NCBI GenBank assembly: GCA_945892775.1
Contig: CAMDDP010000014.1
Coordinates: 1 to 59,272 of the forward strand
Reading direction: 5' to 3'
DNA length: 59,272 nt
DNA from: Chitinophaga pinensis
Lineage (GTDB): Bacteria; Bacteroidota; Bacteroidia; Chitinophagales; UBA10324
Both the position numbers and the translations under genes were made by a program. Within the stretch, counting starts at the first letter, position 1; every line of letters begins with the position of its first letter. This document shows, piece by piece, positions 27,913 to 36,912 of the stretch. Under the pieces are notes generated by a model that had not been told where the DNA came from, did no database searches, and saw only the letters and a program-made list of their open reading frames with translations.

Positions 27913-28785
27913 TTATTTTAATATATCTTTTGCACAACGAAAACCTATATGAAAGGTTGCGGTTTCTTGCGTAGAGTACATTCGTGCCGTTACGCGATAA
28001 CCATGGCAAACATTTGAGTCGCATAAAAATGATCCGCCTCGCAAAACTTTAGTAAGTTGGTCAGGAATTTTATCGGTGTTATAAAGATGATAACTATCGC
28101 TACACCATTGCCAAACATTTCCTCCCATATCACTCAAACCATTTTTTGTTTTGCCAAAAAAACCAACAGGTGATGTGAAATAAAATCCATCAGCTACTGT
28201 GTTGGTATCAGGAAAAATCCCCTCCCAAACATTAGCATGAAATTTTCCTTCAGAAAATAAACTATTTCCCCAGCTGTATTGATTTACTGAATTTCCATTT
28301 GGTTGCGTTGCATATTCCCATTCAGCTTCGGTGGGCAATCTTTTCCCTGCCCATTTACAATATTCCATAGCATCTTGCCAACTTACTTGTGTGACGGGAT
28401 GATCTAATGGTGCATGGTTAAAAGATTTTCCATATGGAAATTTCCAATTTGCACTGTCTAATAGTTCCCATTCTTTTTTTGTGAAATTAAATACAGCACC
28501 ATTTCCAAATTTTTCAGCATCAGTTATATATCCTGTCGCCATTATAAATTGCTCAAACTGTTTTACAGTCACAAGGTGTTCATCTAAATAAAAATCTCCT
28601 ATTTTTTTTGTTCGAATAGGTGACTCATTTCTCAAGCCTTTTTCGGAACCCATTAAATATTTTCCGCCATGAATAATAACCATTTCTAATGGGCAAGTAG
28701 AAATGTTAAGAGAAAACAAGATAAAACTGAGGGAAGAAAAAAATATCAAAAAAATAAATACTTTTTGTCGGGGCATTTGAAGCAT
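27913..28785 (-). CDS. Formylglycine-generating enzyme (FGE/SUMF1), membrane-targeted
   Basis: Oxidase that converts the active-site Cys of type I sulfatases to formylglycine. Residues about 34-287 are the FGE-sulfatase domain: an MGS near the start, RLPTEAEWEYA (149-159), GGNVWQWCSD, RGGSFLCDSNVCHGYR and HIGFRCAKD. Both copper/catalytic cysteines of genuine FGEs are kept (Cys255 and Cys260, in a C-x4-C arrangement as in human Cys336/Cys341), which argues against an inactive paralogue. A hydrophobic N-terminal segment (residues about 8-27) points to export or an inner-membrane anchor facing the periplasm. It is divergent from a Cys-type sulfatase, its probable substrate. TACTTTTG lies 19 bases before the start. 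Confidence 0.93.
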   Translation of the reverse strand: MLQMPRQKVFIFLIFFSSLSFILFSLNISTCPLEMVIIHGGKYLMGSEKGLRNESPIRTKKIGDFYLDEHLVTVKQFEQFIMATGYITDAEKFGNGAVFNFTKKEWELLDSANWKFPYGKSFNHAPLDHPVTQVSWQDAMEYCKWAGKRLPTEAEWEYATQPNGNSVNQYSWGNSLFSEGKFHANVWEGIFPDTNTVADGFYFTSPVGFFGKTKNGLSDMGGNVWQWCSDSYHLYNTDKIPDQLTKVLRGGSFLCDSNVCHGYRVTARMYSTQETATFHIGFRCAKDILK

Positions 28786-28804
28786 ATCAATAGATATAAT
28801 TACT

Positions 28805-28812
28805 CAAAAGTA
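28805..28812 (-). promoter_or_regulatory. Candidate -7 element of the FGE gene
   Basis: TACTTTTG on the minus strand is an exact match to TAnnTTTG and lies 19 bases before the ATG. The -33 element is not clear. The sulfatase promoter must lie in the same 131-base gap but is not obvious. Confidence 0.4.
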
Positions 28813-28916
28813 ATGTGTTATGGCATTAACTTTTTGTGATACTTTGTAATTGTAATTATTTCGTTTTTGTTTATTGTTATTATTTGGTTTACTTAGTTCC
28901 TTAATTACTTATTTTT

Positions 28917-31073
28917 TTGACAAAAAAATTATTAAAGGTATTTTTTTTATTTGTTCTTCTCCTGTCATTTAATAATTTAATTGCACAGACCTCAAATTCA
29001 CGGCCTAATATTCTTATTATTTTAACCGATGATATGAGTTATAAAATGCTTGATGATTACAACCAAGATACATTCATTCATACACCAAACATTAATCGAA
29101 TTGGAAATGAGGGCGCAAAAGTAAAATGCTATTCAACTAATTCATTGTGTGTGCCGGGTAGAGCTTCTTTACTAACTGGAAATTATGGGCATAAGACTGG
29201 CGCACTAAATAATAGTGGCTATCCTTCTCAATCGCTAATTACGATTCCTAAAATACTACATGCTGAAGGGTACTATACTGCTTTGTGTGGAAAGTGGATG
29301 TTAGGAACTTCATATCCAAAACCGGAATTTGATTATTGGCTATGGACTAATAATTCAACATCTTATTATAATGATTCAGCAAAATATTTTAATTCTGTTG
29401 TTAATGTAAACGGGCATATGACTGATTTTTTAACAGACAGCGCTTTACAATTAATTGGGAGAATTGATACTCCTTTTTTTTTAATGCTTAATTATAATGC
29501 CCCTCATTACCCCTTTATTCCACAATCTGGTTTTGATAGTTTATATCAATCATCAACTTTTAGTCTTCCACCTAATTGGAATTCCTATAATATTAATTAT
29601 CCGTCTTTTTTGTATTCGCAATTTTCAAATATTATTTATAATGAATTGGCCTACCAAAATAGTATGAGAGATTATTATGAATTAATGCATGGAGTAGAAG
29701 AAGCAACAGGAAAAATTCTCGATAGCCTACAAGCCAATGGGTTGTTAGATAATACACTTGTCATTTTTACAACAGATAATAGTTACTTAATGGGTGAGCA
29801 TCATCTTCGAGGGAAATCAATACCTTATGAAGAATGTATGCGCCTTCCATTATTTATCAGGTATCCATTGTGGTATCAACCGGGCACTTTAATTGATAGT
29901 AGCTTGACTTTGAATATTGATATTGCCCCAACAATTCTTGAAGCTGCGGGAGTAATTGACACATTTAATATGGATGGAACTTCAATACATCTTGTTACGG
30001 CAAATCAATTTAAACGTTTGAACTTTTTATATGAACAGAATTCTGAAATTGGAGACAGCTCTTCATCGGTAAGAACATTCAGAGATAATTATTTTCAGTA
30101 TAACCGATATTATTGTTCTGATACAACTGAAGAGCTTTTTGATTTATTAGTTGATCCATACCAGAAAAAAAATCTTGTTCATCACTATTATTATCAAGAT
30201 ACTTTGCACGCCTATCGTATTAAATTGGATAGTATTAGGTTAGTTCTGCTTGATACTGGACTTCTTGTTTCAACTAATTGCTATCTATTAAATCCAATTT
30301 ATACTTACGTTCCTATTTTAACATCTGTAATTCACACCTCGGCCAATTGTGGTGCGGCAAATGGATTTATTGATGTTTCAATTTTAAGTGGTACACCACC
30401 CTATAATTTCACTTGGAATACTTCAGCTACTACTGAAGATTTATCTAATGTTTTTGCCGGTGTCTATCATCTTACGATTACTGATGTAAACGGATTAATT
30501 GCTTTAGTAAATGTTTTTATTAATAATATTAATGGACCAACACTTTCTGAATATCATGTTAATTCAACTTATAACAATTTTGATGGGAGTATTAATTTAA
30601 TGGTAAATGGTACTACTCAGCCCTACACATACCTTTGGAGTAATGGGGCAACAACCCAGGATATACATGGCATTACAAATGGAGAATATGATGTGACTGT
30701 TACGGATAATAATGGATGCATTTCTGTTCTTGGTGTCACAATTAACTCAATCGATATGCTAGATGCCAATAACGATACTACTTCGTATATAAATACTGCA
30801 TTGTACATTAATAATTCTTTTACTGAAAATGACATTGTTTTATATCCTAATCCTGCAAAAAATAAAATTTCATTAATGACCTCTTTAATAGTGGGAGAAA
30901 GTGTTGTTGAATTGTATAATTGCTTTGGAATAAAATTAAATTGTTTTAAATATGATTTTTCTTATGATTCTCCATGTGTTTTTAATTTGAATGAATTTGC
31001 GTCAGGCTTTTATTTTATTCGAATAATAAATAAAAATAAAAATATAATTAAAGCGTTCTCCATTATTAAATAA
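28917..31073 (+). CDS. Cys-type sulfatase with two SprB repeats and T9SS type A sorting domain
   Basis: Extracellular type I sulfatase, probably acting on sulfated polysaccharide. The start is a TTG at 28917, which gives a complete signal peptide (to about residue 24). The metal ligands Asp38-Asp39 (ILTDDMS) and the modification site Cys78-Val-Pro-Gly-Arg82 (C-x-P-x-R) are intact. So are GKWMLG and the second metal pair in TTDNSYLMGEH with the following RGKS. The catalytic part ends near residue 465. Two SprB-type repeats (about 475-625) follow, the first lacking its final Cys and the second its first. A type A T9SS sorting domain (LYPNPAKNKISL to the end) closes the 718-residue protein. The divergent FGE gene presumably activates it. 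Confidence 0.94.
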   Translation: MTKKLLKVFFLFVLLLSFNNLIAQTSNSRPNILIILTDDMSYKMLDDYNQDTFIHTPNINRIGNEGAKVKCYSTNSLCVPGRASLLTGNYGHKTGALNNSGYPSQSLITIPKILHAEGYYTALCGKWMLGTSYPKPEFDYWLWTNNSTSYYNDSAKYFNSVVNVNGHMTDFLTDSALQLIGRIDTPFFLMLNYNAPHYPFIPQSGFDSLYQSSTFSLPPNWNSYNINYPSFLYSQFSNIIYNELAYQNSMRDYYELMHGVEEATGKILDSLQANGLLDNTLVIFTTDNSYLMGEHHLRGKSIPYEECMRLPLFIRYPLWYQPGTLIDSSLTLNIDIAPTILEAAGVIDTFNMDGTSIHLVTANQFKRLNFLYEQNSEIGDSSSSVRTFRDNYFQYNRYYCSDTTEELFDLLVDPYQKKNLVHHYYYQDTLHAYRIKLDSIRLVLLDTGLLVSTNCYLLNPIYTYVPILTSVIHTSANCGAANGFIDVSILSGTPPYNFTWNTSATTEDLSNVFAGVYHLTITDVNGLIALVNVFINNINGPTLSEYHVNSTYNNFDGSINLMVNGTTQPYTYLWSNGATTQDIHGITNGEYDVTVTDNNGCISVLGVTINSIDMLDANNDTTSYINTALYINNSFTENDIVLYPNPAKNKISLMTSLIVGESVVELYNCFGIKLNCFKYDFSYDSPCVFNLNEFASGFYFIRIINKNKNIIKAFSIIK

Positions 31074-31170
31074 TAGAATATTCGACTAGTTGTAAGAATG
31101 ATTTTTGTTTTACGCAATTTCTTTTAACTCTAAAATGGGATTATATTAGTTGAAGTTTTAAACGGGTCGT

Positions 31171-32043
31171 TCATGCAGTTATAGCAATAACGATAATGGA
31201 TAAAATAGCCAGTGCTATTCCAACAAGATTAAGCTTTGTTAATTTCTCATTAAATACAATGAATGCTATAATGGTTGAGGCGGTAACAACCCCAATATTA
31301 TTTATCGGAAAAATAATTGAACTTCCGTATCCTTTAATAGAAAGTGATATTACAAGAAAATGCATGCTAAAATAATTTGGCACTCCTAATAATAATCCAC
31401 CTAAAATACTTTTAAAATTAAGAGTTGATTTTTTATTTAAAAATAAATAGAGTAGAATTATGCTTCCGAGTAAAGCTGCAGTAGAAAATATAGTAATATT
31501 AAATGGTGCATTGTCAGAATTTTTCATGTGAAATTCTTGGGCACATTTAACTAAAGTGTCATTCATTCCACTTCCAATAAAAAGTATCAAAGGCCAAAAC
31601 ATTTGTTTAATATTAAAATGGTGTTTGTTTCCTTCCTCTTTAAGTGAAGTGAAAATTACAGCTATAAGTGCCATAACTATTCCTACTATTTTTAAGATGG
31701 ATACTTTGTCTTGAAAAATAAAAAAAGCTGCTATTACTGGAATAACTAAAGATAGCTTGTTGGAAACAGACATAACTGTAATTCCCATGTGCTTAACTAT
31801 GTATCCCATTAAATTAAAAAAGAAGAAAAAACTACAACCCAATATAACCGCATATACAAACCAACTCTTGTTTGAATAGGTTGGAAAATCTGGTATGGAC
31901 TGATGAATACAAATTCCTGTGATTACACAAGATATGTAATTGAAAACAATGGCTTGAAAAAGATCGAGTTTATATTTTTCAAATAATTTTAAAATAATAC
32001 CTAATGAAGTGGCAAATAATATTGATAGTAAAAGATTTATCAT
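31171..32043 (-). CDS. EamA/DMT superfamily transporter
   Basis: A 290-residue inner-membrane protein with ten predicted transmembrane helices arranged as two repeats of five. A conserved end (IIAFIVFNEKLTKLNLVGIALAI) is typical of EamA domains. The DMT superfamily exports amino acids, nucleosides or other metabolites; the substrate cannot be assigned. It stands alone, convergent with the sulfatase and divergent from the CAP/OmpA-like gene. Confidence 0.85.
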   Translation of the reverse strand: MINLLLSILFATSLGIILKLFEKYKLDLFQAIVFNYISCVITGICIHQSIPDFPTYSNKSWFVYAVILGCSFFFFFNLMGYIVKHMGITVMSVSNKLSLVIPVIAAFFIFQDKVSILKIVGIVMALIAVIFTSLKEEGNKHHFNIKQMFWPLILFIGSGMNDTLVKCAQEFHMKNSDNAPFNITIFSTAALLGSIILLYLFLNKKSTLNFKSILGGLLLGVPNYFSMHFLVISLSIKGYGSSIIFPINNIGVVTASTIIAFIVFNEKLTKLNLVGIALAILSIIVIAITA

Positions 32044-32226
32044 AATTATTTTAAAGAATAATTTTTTTAGTTATAAAATCAAATATTTTCTTTCAAAAAA
32101 ACAATAGAAAAACTGTATAAGGTTTTTTAAAAAAGTATTTATTAACATTTTTAAAAATAAATGATTTATATAGAATATTTTTTTTAAAATCGTTGTCTAA
32201 TATTTAAAATCAAACCAACCAATCCC

Positions 32227-34602
32227 ATGTCTCTGAAAAGAGTTTTACTTCTTCTTGCATTTGCAAGCATTTCTTTCCAAATGAAAGCACAGGAAATTGA
32301 TCCGATGAGTTACAGTAATGATGCAATAGTTCAGCAGTTACTTGGCGGAATGAATGCTGTTCGATGGAAGGCGGGAGTAGATAGTATGATGACAAATGAT
32401 ATCTTAACAAAAGCCGCTATGGATTTGGCCGAGCGATATTCGACAGCTAAAAAAATTACTATTGAAGAAGGTTTTGCTGGTGACTTGAATAAAAAATATA
32501 AAGGAACAACTAAAGTTAAAGAAGTATCGGTTGACATTCCTGGCGGAAAAGCTAAAGTTATGTATACTTATGCACAGGTTTCCACTGATGCCGTTGATAA
32601 AATGGCTAAAGGAAAAAAGTTTGAAGACATTCTTAAAAATCCTAAATTTTATTATTGTGGTATTGGTAGTTTTTATAATGATGTAAATAAAAAAGTTTAC
32701 ATCACTGTTGTTTTTGGTGGGGTTGATGCATTTAACAATGGAGTTGCATTTCGTAAGACCTTGCCAATACCATACAGCAAAAGCAGAAGAGGCTTGTATG
32801 TTTTCGATGAGAAGACTTGTAAGCAATGTGATAAATTTCCTGACATTGATGAATTATTAAGTACAATTAAAGTTGAAGATGGTAAGGTTTATTTAGAGTA
32901 TAATAATTTTAAAAAATTAAAAAAATATTTTCGTGGTGCTAAGGATGGTTTAGCTGTTGACTTTGTTTTAAAAGAAGCCTATCCATGTTCAAACGAAAAT
33001 ATTACAGACCATAATCGTTCATCTAAAGGATACATGTTGAAACCAATTTATCAGACAAAACTTTTTAAAGTAAATGAGAATAATAAACTAGATCCTAAAA
33101 ACAATACTTATAAAGGGGCAATAGCAAAAATTCCTTCAAAATATGTGGGTTTGCTAAGTAGTGCTCAATACGAGATTAATTTAATTTATATTGTTGATAA
33201 GGTTGCCTGTAAAACTATTTATAGAAGTTATCTAGAAGATGGTGGTGCAGGGGAATTAATTCCACTAACTATTTATCCAGACACACTTTCAATGAATGAT
33301 CCCAGAAGATACCAGCCGAAGAGCGAAAATCAAGAGGAGGAGTTTATTATTTACTTTGAACAAGGAAAATCAAACTATAACATTAAAGATATTGAAGGAT
33401 TTTTAAAAGCATTGAATCAGCCTGACTTTATTGTTAGTGACATTATTATAGATGCACACTCATCTTTAGAGGGAGATTCTTTGATGAATGCTAAATTGCA
33501 ACAGTCTCGAGCAAAAAGCATTGTTGATGCTTTGGGAATGTACCAAAAGAAAGAAGTAACCTATGTAATAACAACCAGCGATTCGTGGGAAATGTTTAAA
33601 GATTCAGTAAAAAAATCTGAGTATAAAAATTTAACTGAAATGAGTAAGGAGGAAGTAAAAGGATTGTTAAAAGGTGAAATGCTCTCTAATCTTGAACCTT
33701 ATCTTTCGAAAGAAAGGTTTGCAAAAATTGTGATGAAAGTAACTTTTGATTTACAGGGAAAGAATGAGCAGAAATATGTTTTCAATAGTTATAAAAAAGC
33801 ACTGGATAAAAAAGATGTTGAACAGGCAAAAAGAATTTCTCGTTACATCGTAGAAAAAATTATAGAAGGTAAGTACGACGCTCAACCATTCTTAGATATT
33901 GAAATAAAACAAGAACCTCCATATGCTAATTTGAATATCAATAAAATGTTCATTGAAACAAGGGTGAATCATGAAGATTCCATATATCCTGCTTTGGTTT
34001 CTAAATTAGAAGAAATGAATAAAACAATGTCTGGTAATAATTATGTTGCATGGAACAACACAATGGCTTTTGTTAAAACAGGAACAATTGTAAACAATAA
34101 AGAAATTACCACTACTCAAGCTACCATAAATGGATTATACAATGGGGTTATTCCTCAAAAAATGAATGATGCCTTGAATTTAGAATGGCAATTTAAAGTA
34201 ATTGAAAAAGTTGACACCCTTGATCCCGGAGTTTTGAATCCGGCCCTACAGGCTAGTATGGACCGTATAAAAAAGATTTTCAATATAGAAGAAGCTAATT
34301 GGGAGAACTCACTAAAGTTGGCGTATATTTTTATTAAACATAACGACCTTGCTTACTCTATGAAATTATTAGCTCCTTATGTAACTGACGAAAATCCAGA
34401 TGAACAATTGTTGTTTACTTACATCTCTGTCGCCTCACATTTTCCAGATCAGATATATTCTCGCAATTTTAGATTGGCAATGGCAAAAGCTTCTGTTAAA
34501 AATAAAAATCGCTATTGTGAATTGTTTGGTAATCCAAAACTTAGTTTTCAAATAATGGATAATCCATTAATAAAAAAACAATTTTGTGAAACTTGTAATT
34601 AA
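32227..34602 (+). CDS. Exported protein with CAP-like and OmpA-like regions
   Basis: A 791-residue protein with a signal peptide (to about residue 21, KAQ). Residues about 35-175 resemble a CAP/SCP domain: a helix MNAVRWKAGVDSM with LTKAAMDLAERYS, then ILKNPKFYYCGIGSFYND and a YITVVFG strand. A Cys-x-x-Cys (KTCKQC) follows. Residues about 370-465 resemble an OmpA C-terminal peptidoglycan-associated fold (IYFEQGKSNYN ... IDAHSSLEGDS ... QQSRAKSIVDAL). The rest is helical and repeat-like. The full-length family is not one I recognise by name. It may be a periplasmic or outer-membrane protein linked to peptidoglycan. It ends at a good terminator. Confidence 0.72.
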   Translation: MSLKRVLLLLAFASISFQMKAQEIDPMSYSNDAIVQQLLGGMNAVRWKAGVDSMMTNDILTKAAMDLAERYSTAKKITIEEGFAGDLNKKYKGTTKVKEVSVDIPGGKAKVMYTYAQVSTDAVDKMAKGKKFEDILKNPKFYYCGIGSFYNDVNKKVYITVVFGGVDAFNNGVAFRKTLPIPYSKSRRGLYVFDEKTCKQCDKFPDIDELLSTIKVEDGKVYLEYNNFKKLKKYFRGAKDGLAVDFVLKEAYPCSNENITDHNRSSKGYMLKPIYQTKLFKVNENNKLDPKNNTYKGAIAKIPSKYVGLLSSAQYEINLIYIVDKVACKTIYRSYLEDGGAGELIPLTIYPDTLSMNDPRRYQPKSENQEEEFIIYFEQGKSNYNIKDIEGFLKALNQPDFIVSDIIIDAHSSLEGDSLMNAKLQQSRAKSIVDALGMYQKKEVTYVITTSDSWEMFKDSVKKSEYKNLTEMSKEEVKGLLKGEMLSNLEPYLSKERFAKIVMKVTFDLQGKNEQKYVFNSYKKALDKKDVEQAKRISRYIVEKIIEGKYDAQPFLDIEIKQEPPYANLNINKMFIETRVNHEDSIYPALVSKLEEMNKTMSGNNYVAWNNTMAFVKTGTIVNNKEITTTQATINGLYNGVIPQKMNDALNLEWQFKVIEKVDTLDPGVLNPALQASMDRIKKIFNIEEANWENSLKLAYIFIKHNDLAYSMKLLAPYVTDENPDEQLLFTYISVASHFPDQIYSRNFRLAMAKASVKNKNRYCELFGNPKLSFQIMDNPLIKKQFCETCN

Positions 34603-34627
34603 CAAACTAATCTCTTGTTAAAATTAT

Positions 34628-34665
34628 AAATCCCTCTTGAAATAAATTTAGGAGGGATTTTTTTA
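34628..34665 (+). terminator. Terminator of the CAP/OmpA-like gene, overlapping the ppk1 end
   Basis: AAATCCCTC (34628-34636) pairs with GAGGGATTT (34652-34660) and is followed by TTTT. The T-run reaches the stop codon of the convergent ppk1, so the hairpin may serve both strands, better on plus. Confidence 0.8.
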
Positions 34666-36726
34666 TAGTGTTTGTAAAAGTTTTAGATTCACTTTTTTCA
34701 AATGCTTCATTATAGCTTCCTGGCTTCGAATAGGATTTAAATCATTATGATAATACTTATTGTCCTGTGAGTTGTTGAGAACTCGTGCTTTTACATTATC
34801 GTTCCATTGCAATTCAAAATAATGTTTTATCTGTTCTTGAATATTTTTATCAAGTAATGGAATTGCAAGTTCAATTCTCAAATCTAAATTTCGCACCATC
34901 CAATCGGCAGAACTTAAATAATAAACTGGCTTTCCTCTATTGCTAAAAATCATAAACCTAGAATGTTCTAAGTAGCGGTCCACAATGCTTATTATTTCGA
35001 TATTACCTTTCAAATCAGGATTGTCAGGTTGTAAAGCACAGGTGCCTCGTATAATCATTTTTATTTTCACTCCTGATTTAGCGGCTCTTTGTAATAAGTC
35101 GACCATGTCTTTATCAGCAAGGTTATTTAATTTTATGCAAATGCTTGATTCTATTCCCTGATTTGTATTTTCTATTTCATTTTCAATTAATTTTACAAAT
35201 CGTTTGCGCATTTGCATTGGAGCTACTAGCGAATGGGTATAGTGCGTGGCTTTATAATTGTTTTCTAAAAATGAAAATAGGCCTTCAATTTCTACTGTAA
35301 TATTTTTATCTGCAGTGAATAAAGCGTGGTCAGAATAAACGCGCGATGTATTTTCATTATAGTTACCGCTACTGATGTTTGCATACAAAATTTTCTTGCC
35401 CTTTTCCTTTCGTGTTATCAAGCACATTTTACTGTGCACCTTTAATCCCTGAACACCAAGGATTATATGCACCCCTTCTTCTCTCAATCTGTCGCTCCAT
35501 TTAATGTTTGCTTCTTCATCAAATCTTGCTTGTAGTTCCATCACCACTGTAACATGTTTTCCGTTCTTTACTGCATTGATTAATGCATTCACCACTTTCG
35601 ATTTAGAAGCTAACCGATACATCGTGATTTTGATGGAAGAAACTTTTGGGTCAATTGCGGCTTCACGCAACATATCAATAAAATGTTCGAAGCTGTGATA
35701 TGGATAATGAACCAAAATATCTTTTTTTTTGATAACGGAAAATAGACTTTTTCCGAATTCAAAATCAGTATGAAATATTTGGGGGTCACTCTTATAAATT
35801 AAATGTGATTTTCCCAACACTGGAAACTGCATAAAGTCTTTGAAGTTATGATATCGCCCACCGGGAATAATATTGTCGTCGCCGATTTTTAAATGAACCC
35901 GACTCAATAAATAATGTAATAATTCAATATCAATGTCATGATCAAAACTGAATCGAACAGGTTTCCCTTTTTTTCGTTGTTTAATTCCTTTCGAAATTTT
36001 TTCCATCAAACTCTCGCTGATATTTTCTTCAATGGCAATTTCAGAATCGCGTGTTATCTTTATTGTATAGGCTGAAAAAGTATCAAATGGCAGAATGCTG
36101 AAAATTTCTTTCAATCCTAAACGGATTATGTCATCCAACAGAATTATAAATTTTTGTCCATCTTTTTCGGGTAAAACTAAAAAACGCGAAAGGCCATCGC
36201 TTGGTACTTCAATTAGGGCATAACGCGATTTTATTTTTTTAGTGGAGTCAGAGAGTAGTATTGCTAAATAAATAGACCTGTCTTTCAAATAAGGAAATTC
36301 TGGAATGGCATCAATCATAATGGGTACTAATGCACCGCGCACTTCAGTACGGAAATATTTTTTTACAAATTCGGATTGATCTTCCTTCAGTTGTTTTTCA
36401 TTAATGATAAATATGTTTTCGCTCTCTAATTCATTCAGTATTTTCTTATAAGTGGCTTCAAACTTTGATTGCTGTTTTATAACTTTTGCATATACATCGT
36501 CAATAATTTTACGGGGAGTTTCACCTAAAATTTTTTTCGCTTTTTTTCCGAGCAGTTCCATCCGACTTAATGTGGCAACACGAACACGAAAAAATTCATC
36601 GAGGTTACTGCTGAATATTCCAAGGAATCGCATGCGCTCAATCAATGGAACTTTCTCGTCCATCGCTTCTTGCAGTACCCTTTCGTTAAACGAAAGCCAG
36701 CTCATTTCTCTATTCAAATATTTCAC
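34663..36726 (-). CDS. ppk1: Polyphosphate kinase 1
   Basis: Reversibly polymerises the gamma-phosphate of ATP into inorganic polyphosphate, using a phosphohistidine intermediate at the inner membrane. The N-domain starts with the family signature YLNREMSWLSFNERVLQEA and the SSNLDEFFRVR motif. His431 in VHSKMCLI matches the autophosphorylated His435 of the E. coli enzyme (VHAKLFLI). ANISSGNYNENTSRVYSDHALFT and the C-terminal EHSRFMIF and YLSSADWM segments complete the PLD-like catalytic core. At 687 residues it has full length. No ppx is adjacent. A consensus promoter lies 20 bases upstream. Confidence 0.97.
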   Translation of the reverse strand: MKYLNREMSWLSFNERVLQEAMDEKVPLIERMRFLGIFSSNLDEFFRVRVATLSRMELLGKKAKKILGETPRKIIDDVYAKVIKQQSKFEATYKKILNELESENIFIINEKQLKEDQSEFVKKYFRTEVRGALVPIMIDAIPEFPYLKDRSIYLAILLSDSTKKIKSRYALIEVPSDGLSRFLVLPEKDGQKFIILLDDIIRLGLKEIFSILPFDTFSAYTIKITRDSEIAIEENISESLMEKISKGIKQRKKGKPVRFSFDHDIDIELLHYLLSRVHLKIGDDNIIPGGRYHNFKDFMQFPVLGKSHLIYKSDPQIFHTDFEFGKSLFSVIKKKDILVHYPYHSFEHFIDMLREAAIDPKVSSIKITMYRLASKSKVVNALINAVKNGKHVTVVMELQARFDEEANIKWSDRLREEGVHIILGVQGLKVHSKMCLITRKEKGKKILYANISSGNYNENTSRVYSDHALFTADKNITVEIEGLFSFLENNYKATHYTHSLVAPMQMRKRFVKLIENEIENTNQGIESSICIKLNNLADKDMVDLLQRAAKSGVKIKMIIRGTCALQPDNPDLKGNIEIISIVDRYLEHSRFMIFSNRGKPVYYLSSADWMVRNLDLRIELAIPLLDKNIQEQIKHYFELQWNDNVKARVLNNSQDNKYYHNDLNPIRSQEAIMKHLKKVNLKLLQTL

Positions 36727-36746
36727 TAAAGTTTATTTAGCGGGTT

Positions 36747-36776
36747 CAAATTTAATAAGGGCAACTATGGGGCAAA
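36747..36776 (-). promoter_or_regulatory. Promoter of ppk1 (Bacteroidota -33/-7 consensus)
   Basis: Read on the minus strand, TTTG (36776-36773), an 18-base spacer and TAAATTTG (36754-36747) are exact matches to TTTG-N-TAnnTTTG. The leader would be about 13-15 nt. This is the cleanest promoter in the window. Confidence 0.65.
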
Positions 36777-36860
36777 GTAAATTCTAATTGATTAATGAAG
36801 GGTTAACACTAAGAAACTGATATCTACTAATAGGATTTATTATTTAGAATCCACTTTAAA

Positions 36861-36892
36861 CAAAAAGAGGCCGCACTTTGGCTCCCTCTTTT
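36861..36892 (-). terminator. Terminator of the FG-GAP/ASPIC gene
   Basis: AAAAGAGG (36863-36870) pairs with CCTCTTTT (36885-36892) just after the minus-strand gene. Read on the minus strand it ends in a TTTTTG run. On the plus strand it could act too. Confidence 0.75.
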
Positions 36893-36912
36893 CGAGTTTT
36901 TAGTAATTAAGG

